DNA from: an uncultured Clostridium sp.
GTDB taxonomy: Bacteria; Bacillota; Clostridia; Lachnospirales; Lachnospiraceae
Length of the DNA: 23,811 nt
Assembly: GCA_937902905.1 (NCBI GenBank)
Contig: CALELW010000009.1
Span: forward strand, 1 to 23,811
Direction: 5' to 3'
The notes under the pieces were generated by a model that was not told where the DNA came from, did no database searches, and saw only the letters and a list, made by a program, of their open reading frames with translations. The position numbers and the translations under genes are program-made. Shown here piece after piece: positions 12,284 through 20,981 of this stretch; the stretch's first letter is position 1, and every line of letters begins with the position of its first letter.

Positions 12284-13372
12284 TTATCTCCTTTTCCCAA
12301 ATAGTCTTTTTTTCTTTTTTGCCGGCTTACTTTCTCTGTCTTTTTCTTCCTCCAGAGATAGAATACTTCCATAGGTTTTCATGTCTCCGGAAAAAACAAA
12401 AGGGTCTCTGGCTTCTGCAGCAAAAAATGTAACTCCTGCTTTTTCTCCCATAAGCTCTTTTATATCTTCCTGCTCTCCTTCCGCAACAAAGTTATAAATA
12501 TAAAACACATTGTTGTAAAAGTTGTTTTTAATCACATCATAAGTTTTTTCAAACTCACCACCCGGTTTACTGCCAACCACAAAAATCTGTTGTTCTTTTT
12601 CCAGAAAAGAAATTTTGTTAAAACCATTCTCGCCCGCCACACCATAATCAAACACCAGGTAATCGTAATCTAAATTAAGAACTTCCTGCAGTCTATCGGT
12701 CCTGCAGAACATATCTACCTTTGCATAGCTTACAAGACCAATTTCATCATCCACTGTTACCTGCTCGTACGCATCTTTAACGGCTTCTACAAAGTTACTG
12801 GCGTTCATTTGAAAATAAGCTGCCTTGAATCCAACAAACTGCAGGTATTTAACAAGCTGCAATGCCTGCGTAGTCGTCCCCATTCTTTTAATACAACCGG
12901 CCACTCCAATTCCAATCGTTCTGGTCTTTTTTTTTTCCCCGGACTCCTCTTTTTCCTCTTCCTCTTCAAATGAAAATCCACGTTTTTCTTCATAGCCAAA
13001 ATTTTCATAATATCCCGTAAGACAGTATTCTAAATCTTCCTTTTGGTCTCCCAGATAAATGGAAAATATAAAATTTTTCATTCCGGCATCCCAAAGCATA
13101 CGACAAACGGTACTTTTCGGTGAGTATCCGGCCGCGAATATGATTGTTTTAATTTTCAAAGCATCTTCAATCCGATTAATCCAGTGAACCAATTCCTTTG
13201 CTTCATCTGCATACTGTTCAATATCATAAATAACTACCGTTGCCTCATCATTAAATCTTAATATTGCTTCTGCCTGGTCTTTGATATGTAATGCCTCGCC
13301 AATATATTCAACCTTTTCTCCGGTTTCTTCAGTAAAAAAACCTTTTTCCTTTTTCCCGACAAACAACAGCAT
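12284..13372 (-). CDS. Degenerate ParA/CpaE-type ATPase-like protein
   Basis: This 362-residue protein has an N-terminal alpha/beta region (~1-130, VVIYDIEQYADEAKELVHWINRIED) like the receiver-like part of CpaE, an acidic linker (FEEEEEKEESGEKKK), then a ParA/MinD fold: GIGVAGCIKRMGTTTQALQLVKYL (~155-180) and DYDYLVFDYG (~245). The Walker A is degenerate: GCIKRMGTTT in place of KGGxGKTT, so the signature C-terminal lysine is replaced by Met. Such proteins often position or assemble secretion machines rather than segregate DNA. The ATG at 13372 has GGAGG 8 nt upstream. The C terminus is very basic (KKKKRLFGKRR). Whether it binds nucleotide is unclear. Confidence 0.75.
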   Translation of the reverse strand: MLLFVGKKEKGFFTEETGEKVEYIGEALHIKDQAEAILRFNDEATVVIYDIEQYADEAKELVHWINRIEDALKIKTIIFAAGYSPKSTVCRMLWDAGMKNFIFSIYLGDQKEDLEYCLTGYYENFGYEEKRGFSFEEEEEKEESGEKKKTRTIGIGVAGCIKRMGTTTQALQLVKYLQFVGFKAAYFQMNASNFVEAVKDAYEQVTVDDEIGLVSYAKVDMFCRTDRLQEVLNLDYDYLVFDYGVAGENGFNKISFLEKEQQIFVVGSKPGGEFEKTYDVIKNNFYNNVFYIYNFVAEGEQEDIKELMGEKAGVTFFAAEARDPFVFSGDMKTYGSILSLEEEKDRESKPAKKKKRLFGKRR

Positions 13373-13390
13373 AATTAGCACCTCCAATTC

Positions 13391-14185
13391 TTATTGCGTC
13401 ATCTGTTTCTTAATCAATTCAATCCTCGCTCTTTTTTCCTGCAGCTGAACTTCATAGGACTGTAGTTCATCCTGATTTGATGTGATTTCAGATTGAATTT
13501 CTGTAATCTTATCTGTCTGCTCTGCTTTCATCTCGTCAGTTTGCCAACTTTCTTCACTTTGCAAACGATTAATCTCCTCCTGCATACGCTGATTTTTTTC
13601 TGTAAGTGATTTCTTTTTCTGTTCCAGCGTCCTGATTTCTTTCTGATAGGTTTCTGTATCCTGCTCTAAGCGCAACAGTTGATATCCTTTTCTATCTCTT
13701 TTTTTCAAATCTTTCACTCGCTTTACAGCATTTACATTTGTATATAGCCTCAAAGTATTGTCGTCATCCTGTTCTCCCATCATATCGAGTCTCAAAGAGA
13801 TTTCTCCAAAATCATCTGCTACATTTTCAATTCGCAGGATAATCCAGTCACTATCCTCAATTATCTTTACAACCTTTAACTGGTCGTTATTTCGCGTAAG
13901 TGCAGAATAGCGATAATGATTTTTTCCATCGAAGGATTGATTATCCATATCAATTTCCACTTCCATTACCTTCTCAGCCTCACAATATTCCCATCTTCTA
14001 ATCTGGAGTGTTCGCTCGCTCCACTGCACATTTTCTCTAAGCGGTGTTAGCAGGCTGGCCGACAGATTTGCCGGCATCCATGAAGAGGAAGAAAAGAAAA
14101 ATATATAGCCGGCGATGAAAAAAAACACAACCCCAAACAAAGCAAGATTTCCTTTTCTTTTTGTCATTTCATAATTCTTTTTCAA
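13391..14185 (-). CDS. Membrane-anchored coiled-coil protein of the transfer operon
   Basis: This 264-residue protein has an N-terminal membrane helix (~13-31, LALFGVVFFFIAGYIFFF), an extracytoplasmic beta-rich domain (~45-155) and a long coiled coil (~155-262, e.g. LEQKKKSLTEKNQRMQEEINRLQ) rich in Gln/Glu/Lys. No family name is known. It probably faces outward, with the coil spanning the wall or contacting other T4SS parts. The start is uncertain: I chose a TTG at 14185 because GGGAG lies 9 nt upstream. The first ATG, at 14167, is six codons later and has no good site. It follows the previous stop by 3 nt. Confidence 0.7.
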   Translation of the reverse strand: MKKNYEMTKRKGNLALFGVVFFFIAGYIFFFSSSSWMPANLSASLLTPLRENVQWSERTLQIRRWEYCEAEKVMEVEIDMDNQSFDGKNHYRYSALTRNNDQLKVVKIIEDSDWIILRIENVADDFGEISLRLDMMGEQDDDNTLRLYTNVNAVKRVKDLKKRDRKGYQLLRLEQDTETYQKEIRTLEQKKKSLTEKNQRMQEEINRLQSEESWQTDEMKAEQTDKITEIQSEITSNQDELQSYEVQLQEKRARIELIKKQMTQ

Positions 14186-14188
14186 AAT

Positions 14189-14479
14189 TTACCGCTCCCT
14201 TCCAAAATCTTTTTCCTTAACATGGACTTTTCCTTTCAAAACCTGCTCATACAATTCTTCATTAATAAAATCTTCGTTTACCTTTACTGTGCGAAGATTT
14301 TTTTGTTCTAACGCCCTCATCTCTTGCTGCATCTCCGGAGTAACTTTTCCTACGACATATGCCATATCTGCCCGGTTCATATCCTCTACCACTGCCACTG
14401 AGTGGCCAAATGCTGTTTTTGCTCTTTCTACCACTCGTTCTCTCGCTGTTCTGTCGCAGCATATAAATAACTTTTTCAT
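14189..14479 (-). CDS. Hypothetical 96-residue protein
   Basis: No family is recognised with confidence. It looks like a small alpha/beta protein: strand KKLFICCD, helix TARERVVERAKTAF, strand HSVAVVEDM, helix/strand RADMAYVVGKV, helix TPEMQQEMRALEQKN, strand LRTVKVNEDF, then a Lys-rich tail. This pattern loosely recalls Rossmann-like nucleotide deoxyribosyltransferase folds, but no catalytic motif is clear. No membrane segment is seen, so it is cytoplasmic. The ATG at 14479 has GGGAG about 10 nt upstream. It lies between two membrane proteins of the transfer operon. Confidence 0.65.
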   Translation of the reverse strand: MKKLFICCDRTARERVVERAKTAFGHSVAVVEDMNRADMAYVVGKVTPEMQQEMRALEQKNLRTVKVNEDFINEELYEQVLKGKVHVKEKDFGRER

Positions 14480-14503
14480 CGTATCAATCTCCCTTCTCTC
14501 GTA

Positions 14504-14983
14504 TTACCATGGCTCAAATCGCCATGTTTTTTTGTTCATGTTATAAATCACATCAAATTTTACAACTTTTTTATTCACCGTCATGTAACAGGGTATCGTC
14601 ATAGTATGTTCCGTATAACTAATCGTAATCTCTCCCATATCTTTGACTTGCTTTGCTGCTGCATAACCAAAAGAATTTTTAAATATCTGAATTTGCTTTT
14701 CAAATTCCGTAGCACTTACTTGTAATTGCTGTAATATCTCAGCTCGTATTTCGACCAAAGCAGTGCTTTTTTTATCTTCTTCGGTTTCTGCATCTGCCGG
14801 TGGTTTCGGAGTAATCGTTACCACACTGGTTGGAATCGGTGTTGCAGACGGAATTGCTGCCGTGGCAGATGTTTGTGCCGGTTCTTTTTTTTCTTTTTTT
14901 CCGAAAAATTCTACCCCTGCAAACACACCAAAAATCAATATTGCAATAAGAATAAGGACAATTCCTTTTTTTCTTCGTTCCAT
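14504..14983 (-). CDS. Membrane-anchored extracytoplasmic protein, VirB8-like position
   Basis: This 159-residue protein has an N-terminal membrane helix (~7-27, GIVLILIAILIFGVFAGVEF), a Pro/Thr/Ala-rich linker (~35-65) and a C-terminal domain (~75-159) with the layout of a small NTF2-like or TcpC/VirB8-type fold: a helix EIRAEILQQLQVSATEFEKQ, then strands TISYTEHTMTIPCYMTV and FDVIYNMNKKTWRFEPW. Proteins of this shape follow the peptidoglycan hydrolase gene in many Gram-positive transfer operons. The ATG at 14983 has GGGAGG upstream. It starts 15 nt after the hydrolase stop. The VirB8 analogy rests on position and shape only. Confidence 0.65.
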   Translation of the reverse strand: MERRKKGIVLILIAILIFGVFAGVEFFGKKEKKEPAQTSATAAIPSATPIPTSVVTITPKPPADAETEEDKKSTALVEIRAEILQQLQVSATEFEKQIQIFKNSFGYAAAKQVKDMGEITISYTEHTMTIPCYMTVNKKVVKFDVIYNMNKKTWRFEPW

Positions 14984-14998
14984 TATTTCCTGCCTCCC

Positions 14999-16162
14999 TT
15001 AATTATTTGTATAGGTAAAGTGCATTGGGTCAAAGTAAGCTGCCGACCAGTCTCCGCCCCAGTAAAAGCCATGTTTTTTCCATACAGCAACTACCTTTTT
15101 GGTTACTGCCAGTTTGTCCTTTCCGGGTTTATAGGGCCATCCGGTATAAGTCGCTCCGTTATGCTCCCAATTCACGTCCACAACCGAACCATACGAATGG
15201 TACGATTGTTTATTTTTATTGGATGCCATATTGCGCCAGTTATAACCGGCAGTACAAGCTGGATTGATTGGAAACTTAAGTTTTGCCATTTCCTCAAAGA
15301 CCGCCGTAATTTCTTGTGACAGTTTTTTGTGAACTGTCAAAGTCATTTTGCTTTTTTGTTTTTTGGTCGTATAGATTGACACTTCAATCTGAGTTAAATA
15401 TGGCTGCATATCAAGTTCCGTTTTCGGTGTTCCTTTTGGAAACAGCCACTTCATACGCTCCGCTACCGGTATCTTCACTGGGTCTCCTGCACTTTCATCA
15501 CTGCTGCTACCAGATGCCATGCTGTAGTACCTAAGCACGTGCGCCGTGTAATACTGGTCTCCATATCGCCATGGACCTAACTGCTCTGCCCGGATACCGG
15601 AATTGCGTTTTCCTCCACTTTTCTTTTTTGCAAAGGAAAAGGTATTTTCTTGTGTCCATTTTCCATCTTTTTTTATGGCATAATCAATATATCCACCACC
15701 AAAGTTATATCCCTGCAGTGCCAATTTTATATGTAGGATATCACTGGGTGAGGTGCACCCGGCTTTTTTTATCATCGCGCTTAAATATGCAACTCCCTGC
15801 TTAATACTTTCTGCCGTAGATAAGGTATTTGGTGGCAGCCCCTTACTTTCCGATGCCTGAAAAACATCGTTGCCATTTCCCCCACTTTCCTGCTGCATGA
15901 CAGCAAGAAACAAATCAATATAAGCCTCCATCTTATGTTTTTCAGTTTCTTTTAATACTTGATTACGGTATGCTTCTACTTCCTCTGATAGGAGCAGCGA
16001 GACCGAAACGCTTACGCTGTCATCTCCACTGTTTCCGCCCTCTTCTTCTTCTCCGCCTCCTAAAACTACTGTCACTACACTTGTAACAGTCACTGGGAAG
16101 ATTAAAATCACGGAAAGCAATAAAATACCAATACTTAAGATGGTATATAATGTTTTTTTCAT
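14999..16162 (-). CDS. Two-domain cell-wall hydrolase: lysozyme-like plus M15 peptidase
   Basis: This 387-residue protein has a membrane helix (~4-24), a Ser/Gly/Glu linker, and a lysozyme-like transglycosylase domain (~60-215) with the catalytic-Glu motif FLAVMQQESGG (~84-94) and LALQGYNFGGGYIDYA. The C-terminal domain (~265-387) is an M15/VanY-type peptidase: SYHSYGSVVDVNW (~320-332) holds the zinc His and Asp, and DPMHF (~378-382) the second His. It opens peptidoglycan for the T4SS channel, as TrsG, PrgK or CwlT do. Those use CHAP or NlpC/P60 as the second domain, so the M15 domain is unusual. The ATG at 16162 overlaps the VirB4 stop by 1 nt and has AGGAGG 6 nt upstream. Confidence 0.85.
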   Translation of the reverse strand: MKKTLYTILSIGILLLSVILIFPVTVTSVVTVVLGGGEEEEGGNSGDDSVSVSVSLLLSEEVEAYRNQVLKETEKHKMEAYIDLFLAVMQQESGGNGNDVFQASESKGLPPNTLSTAESIKQGVAYLSAMIKKAGCTSPSDILHIKLALQGYNFGGGYIDYAIKKDGKWTQENTFSFAKKKSGGKRNSGIRAEQLGPWRYGDQYYTAHVLRYYSMASGSSSDESAGDPVKIPVAERMKWLFPKGTPKTELDMQPYLTQIEVSIYTTKKQKSKMTLTVHKKLSQEITAVFEEMAKLKFPINPACTAGYNWRNMASNKNKQSYHSYGSVVDVNWEHNGATYTGWPYKPGKDKLAVTKKVVAVWKKHGFYWGGDWSAAYFDPMHFTYTNN

Positions 16163-18072
16163 CACATACCTCCTTGAAAAATCGCCTCTTCATCTGCCGG
16201 AAGATGAACTTTAAATTCAATATTGCGGTCTGATGCTATCGCTAAGATGTTTTCGCCAACATCCAGTTTGGATATTCTTGATATCTGTGACGATGTTAAT
16301 TCTCCATCGAAAATATTTCCAAGCAATCCGGAAACATTGGAGTCCTGATGAAAAATAAACTTATATTGAGTAAGTTCAAATACTGTTTTCATCTTGTCTA
16401 CATCTTTATCCGCCGTTCCCTCTGGAACATAATCTCGCACCGATTGACTTGCCAATCCGATTCCTCCAAAGTATTTTCTTGCTTCACGGAGATAAACGGT
16501 AATCATTTCCAATGCATGCGGTTTTTTAGTATTAACCCAGCGATGACTCTCATCAATCAAAATCAGCGTATGTATAATATCCCAGTCATCCAGTGTTTTA
16601 TCATAAAGACCTTTCATCATTAATTTGCCGTTAGTGACACAGTTGTCCCAGCAGAGGGAAACCATATCAAACAATAAAGCATCAAAAACTTCCGGCTTCA
16701 TATCCTTTATTGTGGATATATCGAAAGTTACTATCTGCTCGTCAACAATATTATTAATCGTCGTATAACCATTAAAAAGATTTCCATAAGTATACACAAT
16801 ACTACTAATCACCTTACGAATCTTATCCAGTAATATTAAGTTATTCTCCACGAGCACCAGTTCAACATCTTTGTATGTGCCGGCTTGTATTTCATCAATT
16901 CTATCGTTAATAAAATTAAGCATATCTTCAAATATTGGATATTCGCTCGCTGGGAGTCCTGTAACCGGACGAGTCAATTTCCCCTTCTTTAATTCCCATC
17001 CCCACTTTTTATATAGCTGCCTGAGCAATTCTTCAAACTCAATAATTTCCTGTGTGGTATAGTCACCAGCCACTAGAAATTTGTAAATCGTGCTTACTTT
17101 TGAGATATGCATGGTAAAGGACACCACATCATCATCCCCACCTCGAAGGATTTCCAATGGATTTAAAATCCCATTCGAGCCATCCAGTTTCAGCACCTTT
17201 CCGCCCAACACATTAGTCAGCGTAGTAAACTCTCCGGAAATGTCGAATGTGCGACCATAATCACCAACAATAGCGGTGTGTAACAATATTTTTTTAAGCA
17301 GTGTGGATTTCCCGCTTCCCATTGTTCCGCAGCACAAAAAGTTATAATACAAGCGACTTTGAGATTTCAGGAACAAGTTAAATAAAACATCACCACCACA
17401 AGGTGTTTTGCCTAAAAACAAACCGTTCTCATCCGATAAATGAGAATAGTGAAACGGATTACCGGTTGCTATCGCACTGCTGGTCAGCGGTTGTCCATAT
17501 ACAAAAAATCTTTCGTTCTCCTGCCTTGCATACGATTTAAACATGCTTGTCCATTCAGATTTTGTTTCATTCATAAAAATTGCACCAAGGTAACCATTGC
17601 TCTCCAGTTGTGCTTTTATGTCTTTAATTTTTTCCTCCAAATCAATCCATGATGAATCCGAAATAAAAATTCTCGCATGAATTAATTTAACCACTTCACC
17701 TAAATTACTTATTTCATCGTACAGCGTTTCTAATTCCTGAAAGCGTTTCTTTGCGTCATAACTTTCCTGAAAATTTTTAGATTCGTTGTAACGATAAGTT
17801 TGTTCTTTCATGGAACGATTAATATTTTTCTTGACTGTAATGACATCATCTGTTGCTACGTCAATAAAAACCGCGGTATTCGGTATATTACAAATATTAG
17901 CCAGCCAATAATCATCTAGTGTCTTTGGATATTCAAAAATATGTAAGCAGGCTTCATAGCCGCCACCGGTGGATATGTATTTGGCATCCATAAAGGTTAT
18001 TCCACCCTGTGGCTGTATTTTCTCCAACAAATAGGTATCAGTCGGTTGTTCTTTTTTCTTATCCCTAGCCAT
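16162..18072 (-). CDS. virB4: VirB4/TrsE-type conjugation ATPase, ATPase part
   Basis: This 636-residue protein has Walker A GTMGSGKST (~249-257), Walker B LILIDESHRW (~503-512), and downstream VYLREARKYFGGIGLASQSVRDY, all typical of VirB4/TraE ATPases that energise type IV secretion at the inner face of the membrane. The N-terminal ~220 residues hold only part of the usual VirB4 N-terminal domain; the gene just upstream seems to provide the rest. pIP501 and pSK41 TraE/TrsE have a similar length of about 650. The ATG at 18072 has AAAGGGG 8 nt upstream. It is closely coupled to the hydrolase gene (1-nt overlap) and belongs to the core of the T4SS operon. Confidence 0.9.
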   Translation of the reverse strand: MARDKKKEQPTDTYLLEKIQPQGGITFMDAKYISTGGGYEACLHIFEYPKTLDDYWLANICNIPNTAVFIDVATDDVITVKKNINRSMKEQTYRYNESKNFQESYDAKKRFQELETLYDEISNLGEVVKLIHARIFISDSSWIDLEEKIKDIKAQLESNGYLGAIFMNETKSEWTSMFKSYARQENERFFVYGQPLTSSAIATGNPFHYSHLSDENGLFLGKTPCGGDVLFNLFLKSQSRLYYNFLCCGTMGSGKSTLLKKILLHTAIVGDYGRTFDISGEFTTLTNVLGGKVLKLDGSNGILNPLEILRGGDDDVVSFTMHISKVSTIYKFLVAGDYTTQEIIEFEELLRQLYKKWGWELKKGKLTRPVTGLPASEYPIFEDMLNFINDRIDEIQAGTYKDVELVLVENNLILLDKIRKVISSIVYTYGNLFNGYTTINNIVDEQIVTFDISTIKDMKPEVFDALLFDMVSLCWDNCVTNGKLMMKGLYDKTLDDWDIIHTLILIDESHRWVNTKKPHALEMITVYLREARKYFGGIGLASQSVRDYVPEGTADKDVDKMKTVFELTQYKFIFHQDSNVSGLLGNIFDGELTSSQISRISKLDVGENILAIASDRNIEFKVHLPADEEAIFQGGM

Positions 18073-18089
18073 CGTTTTATCCCCTTTCT

Positions 18090-18641
18090 TTATGCATTTG
18101 TCATAACGCACTTATTCAGTAAACGGAAAAGAATTTCTTTCTTTTTTTCATATGAAATCTTTTCAACCAAACCTCCCCTTCCGCTTCCCAAGACGCTGAA
18201 CATGGTACGAATGTTTTTTTCCAATCCTTCCTCCGTATCAGAAAAAACCATGTAATAATATTCTCTGGTCGTATTATGTTTTTCTAGCCAAACCAACTCA
18301 TCTAACTTTTTTTGTAATTGCTCTTTAAAAATTGTATTTTTCGTGCTTTTAATTTTGTATTCCAGAAACCTTTTCTGTTTGGAATAATCACACGGAAAAT
18401 TAATACATACAATCTTAACTGGTTCTGCATACAATCTATACAACTTAGCAAACTTCAGACAATCATACTCCACTTCATCTTCCGAAGAATTAATCAGGTC
18501 TTTTGATTGTATTTGTAGCAAATCCATATAACTGCCATCATCCATGTTGTAGTACCCTTTTTCCGAAATACTACGAATCGGTACAATATCTAATATGGTT
18601 TTTCTAACCGATGGCTTTTTTTTCTTTGTTGTCTTCTTCAT
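18090..18641 (-). CDS. VirB4 N-terminal-like protein (TrsD/TraD-type)
   Basis: This 183-residue protein has no ATPase motifs. Its pattern resembles the N-terminal domain of VirB4 proteins: DIVPIRSISEKGYYNMDDGSYMDLLQIQSKDL (~18-50), then a helix LKFAKLYRLYAEPVKIVCINFP (~62-83), then EYYYMVFSDTEEGLEKNIRTMFSVL (~126-150). This is the same order as TrsD before TrsE in pSK41 and TraD before TraE in pIP501. The likely role is assembly with the VirB4 ATPase. The ATG at 18641 has GGAGG about 9 nt upstream and overlaps the previous gene by 38 nt. The equivalence is by position and pattern. Confidence 0.75.
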   Translation of the reverse strand: MKKTTKKKKPSVRKTILDIVPIRSISEKGYYNMDDGSYMDLLQIQSKDLINSSEDEVEYDCLKFAKLYRLYAEPVKIVCINFPCDYSKQKRFLEYKIKSTKNTIFKEQLQKKLDELVWLEKHNTTREYYYMVFSDTEEGLEKNIRTMFSVLGSGRGGLVEKISYEKKKEILFRLLNKCVMTNA

Positions 18642-18969
18642 AGCCGACAGCCTCCTTTCTTCGTTTCTTATCCAATTCCGTTGCTACATTTTCATTCACA
18701 AGGGGATAATAAACCCCCTTGTCTCTCCTAATATATAAGAGCAAACTCTCCCAATTTCTTCTCTTTTTATTCCAATTACTTTTCATCGTAAGAAAAATGG
18801 CACAAACAGCAGAGAAAATGTAAAATGGGATGCGAAGCATCTCATGTACTGTGCTACCAAACAAAAAAGATACAGCAGCATAAGTCACAAAAAAGAAAAA
18901 ATCGAAAATATACACACTCTTTCCCACTTTGGTTTCACTTTTAATGTCCTGAACTACAATGTGCTTCAT
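18604..18969 (-). CDS. VirB3-like/TrsC-type membrane protein (DUF5592-like)
   Basis: This 121-residue protein has two membrane helices (~24-40 SVYIFDFFFFVTYAAVSF and ~44-62 RIPFYIFSAVCAIFL), then NKKRRNWESLLLYIRRDKGVYYPL and a charged tail. This matches the short two-helix protein found before VirB4 in Gram-positive transfer operons and resembles DUF5592 by eye. VirB3-type proteins sit in the membrane and work with VirB4. The ATG at 18969 overlaps the previous TAA by 1 nt (TAATG), with GGGAGG upstream, and the tail overlaps the next gene. Confidence 0.75.
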   Translation of the reverse strand: MKHIVVQDIKSETKVGKSVYIFDFFFFVTYAAVSFLFGSTVHEMLRIPFYIFSAVCAIFLTMKSNWNKKRRNWESLLLYIRRDKGVYYPLVNENVATELDKKRRKEAVGYEEDNKEKKAIG

Positions 18970-20981
18970 TAATTTTTCCTCCCTGCATTATCTCCAAATA
19001 TATCCTTACTTCCCGGCTTCTTTGGCTCATTATTTTTACTTGATGTATCGCTTCCCGATACCCGGTCAAACATATGTCCTCCCGCTTCAATCGGTTTATT
19101 GCCGGCAATATTATTCGTTGAATCCATTGACATTCCTGTTCTTGTGCTGCTTAAGTCTTTTTCCATTTGTTTCATACTGTCGGAACCTATGCCGGCATTT
19201 CCTCCTGAAGGAACACCATTGAGCGCATCATTTCGGGTTTGATTATGTCCAATCTGCCCCATTTGGTAACCACCATTCTTCTTACCCGGCTCAGAGGACA
19301 TAGCCGATGTCGAATTTGGAGACGGACTTCCTGCTCCGGCAAATTCTGCATTTTCTTTTTGTTTGCTACTCTCCGGTGTTTGGGAAGATGCTGTCTCTCC
19401 ATTTCTACCATTTGCAGCCTCTTTTTCTCCGGATTCCAGTACATCGGCGTGGTTGTTCTGGTTATTAGTTGCATTGTTGTTTTGGTTATTATGATTTGTT
19501 GACTTATTATCCATGTTATTGTCATTCGACTGGTTATTGTGCTGATTAAGTGCATTATCTGCACTGGCTGTTGCCGCTCCGGCATCAACCATATCTTGTG
19601 CCTGTTCATCCATGGCCGGATTTCCACTAAATGCTTCTTTCGCATTTGGTTTTGAGAAAACTCTGGATGCGCCATTTTTTACTGCACCTACTCCGGATTT
19701 AACAGCACCTGCTGCGGCACCAACTGTACTGGCAGCCATTCGGCCACCATAAAACAAAGACATCATTTTTCCCATTCCATCACTGGCTCCGATATCTGCT
19801 CCTGTCAGTTTTTGAATCAGATTCGGACCATCGATTACTGCAAATGCTAAAAACAACAAAATAATTCCCTTTGCAATACCGGACACATTCCATCCGGATA
19901 TAAACTTTGTTGCCAGAAGATAAAACTTAATTATGACAGTTGTAAATAGTAATAAGATATAACTGTCTTTCAAGGAATCCAATATCTTCAAAATTTTCTG
20001 ATTATTGTTCAAATTAGCTGAGTACAAATAAGCTAATAATCGATGTATTACAATCTCATATAAGATGCGAATTACCTTATATGACATAAACAAGTAGATG
20101 ATAATGAGTGAAACTAGCTCCATCCACATCACGCCATAATCCACTGTATAACGATAGTAAAATTCATTTAGCAAATCTGTCCATGCTACACCGTCATATA
20201 ATTCATCCAATTTGTAGGTAATCTTGTTCTTATCATCACTTTCTGACTGCAAGCCATTTTTCAAGATATCCTCTGTATCTCCCTCAAAATCATCCGGGTC
20301 GAGAATTTCCTGAATATCCAGATTTTTAAACTGGCTTTTTGAAAATGTTTCATAAACCTTATCTGCATTTTTCTTGCCCTTTGTTTTCTTATTCAAATTG
20401 GCTAGTCCGACTGTCTTATTCAGCCATTTTAAGTCATGTATGTTATTGCCGATTGTACTGTATACTACTGCCGAACTCTGTTCCCCTAATATTTCACTTC
20501 GTACTTCTTTGCTGATAAACTTGTTCATGGTATTGATTACGTATGTACTTGAAGAAACCACAGTTACCGCTATTAGCAAATTAATAACAATTTTGGGTTT
20601 CTTCTCCCAGCCAATACATAGTAAAATCCCAATTAGCAAAATAGATAAACATACTAAGCCAATAAAGACCGGCTTCCATTGGTTAATAAATTTTGTTACC
20701 GGCTTATACTTTGTAAAATCGATAAATCCAAAGCAGGTATCGTAAAGACCGGCACATACATCTGCTAAAGCCGCAATTCCTTTTGTAATGCCCCACCCAA
20801 TAAAGCGGAAGGCACTAGCCACAATTCCATTTTCATGAAAAAGTCCCGGATTACTCGATAGTATTTTAATTACCTGGTCATCTTCCAATGCCAAGGCACG
20901 TATCTGACATGTAAAAAGCGGACATATCAAAAGTGATAAAAATAACACTATCTTTTTCCTTGTTTTTAATCCATATTTCAT
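18969..20981 (-). CDS. VirB6/TrbL-like multispanning transfer protein with Asn-rich tail
   Basis: This 670-residue protein has a signal-like N terminus (KKIVLFLSLLICPLFTC, ~9-25) and several membrane helices (about 105-122, 130-150, 290-310, 345-365, 372-390). A large extracytoplasmic region (~150-280) lies between them. The C-terminal ~230 residues are soluble, Gly/Ala-rich, then Asn/Gln-rich (~485-510), Ser-rich and low in hydrophobics. VirB6/TrbL proteins form the membrane channel core of T4SSs; similar proteins are TrsL and Tn916 Orf15. The Asn/Gln stretch is of codon-repeat origin and may be prone to length change. The start ATG at 20981 overlaps the VirD4 stop by 4 nt (ATGA). Confidence 0.8.
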   Translation of the reverse strand: MKYGLKTRKKIVLFLSLLICPLFTCQIRALALEDDQVIKILSSNPGLFHENGIVASAFRFIGWGITKGIAALADVCAGLYDTCFGFIDFTKYKPVTKFINQWKPVFIGLVCLSILLIGILLCIGWEKKPKIVINLLIAVTVVSSSTYVINTMNKFISKEVRSEILGEQSSAVVYSTIGNNIHDLKWLNKTVGLANLNKKTKGKKNADKVYETFSKSQFKNLDIQEILDPDDFEGDTEDILKNGLQSESDDKNKITYKLDELYDGVAWTDLLNEFYYRYTVDYGVMWMELVSLIIIYLFMSYKVIRILYEIVIHRLLAYLYSANLNNNQKILKILDSLKDSYILLLFTTVIIKFYLLATKFISGWNVSGIAKGIILLFLAFAVIDGPNLIQKLTGADIGASDGMGKMMSLFYGGRMAASTVGAAAGAVKSGVGAVKNGASRVFSKPNAKEAFSGNPAMDEQAQDMVDAGAATASADNALNQHNNQSNDNNMDNKSTNHNNQNNNATNNQNNHADVLESGEKEAANGRNGETASSQTPESSKQKENAEFAGAGSPSPNSTSAMSSEPGKKNGGYQMGQIGHNQTRNDALNGVPSGGNAGIGSDSMKQMEKDLSSTRTGMSMDSTNNIAGNKPIEAGGHMFDRVSGSDTSSKNNEPKKPGSKDIFGDNAGRKN

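Noticed and set aside
19450..19560. The Asn/Gln codon repeat region as a microsatellite or CRISPR
   Set aside because: It is an in-frame low-complexity segment of the VirB6-like protein.
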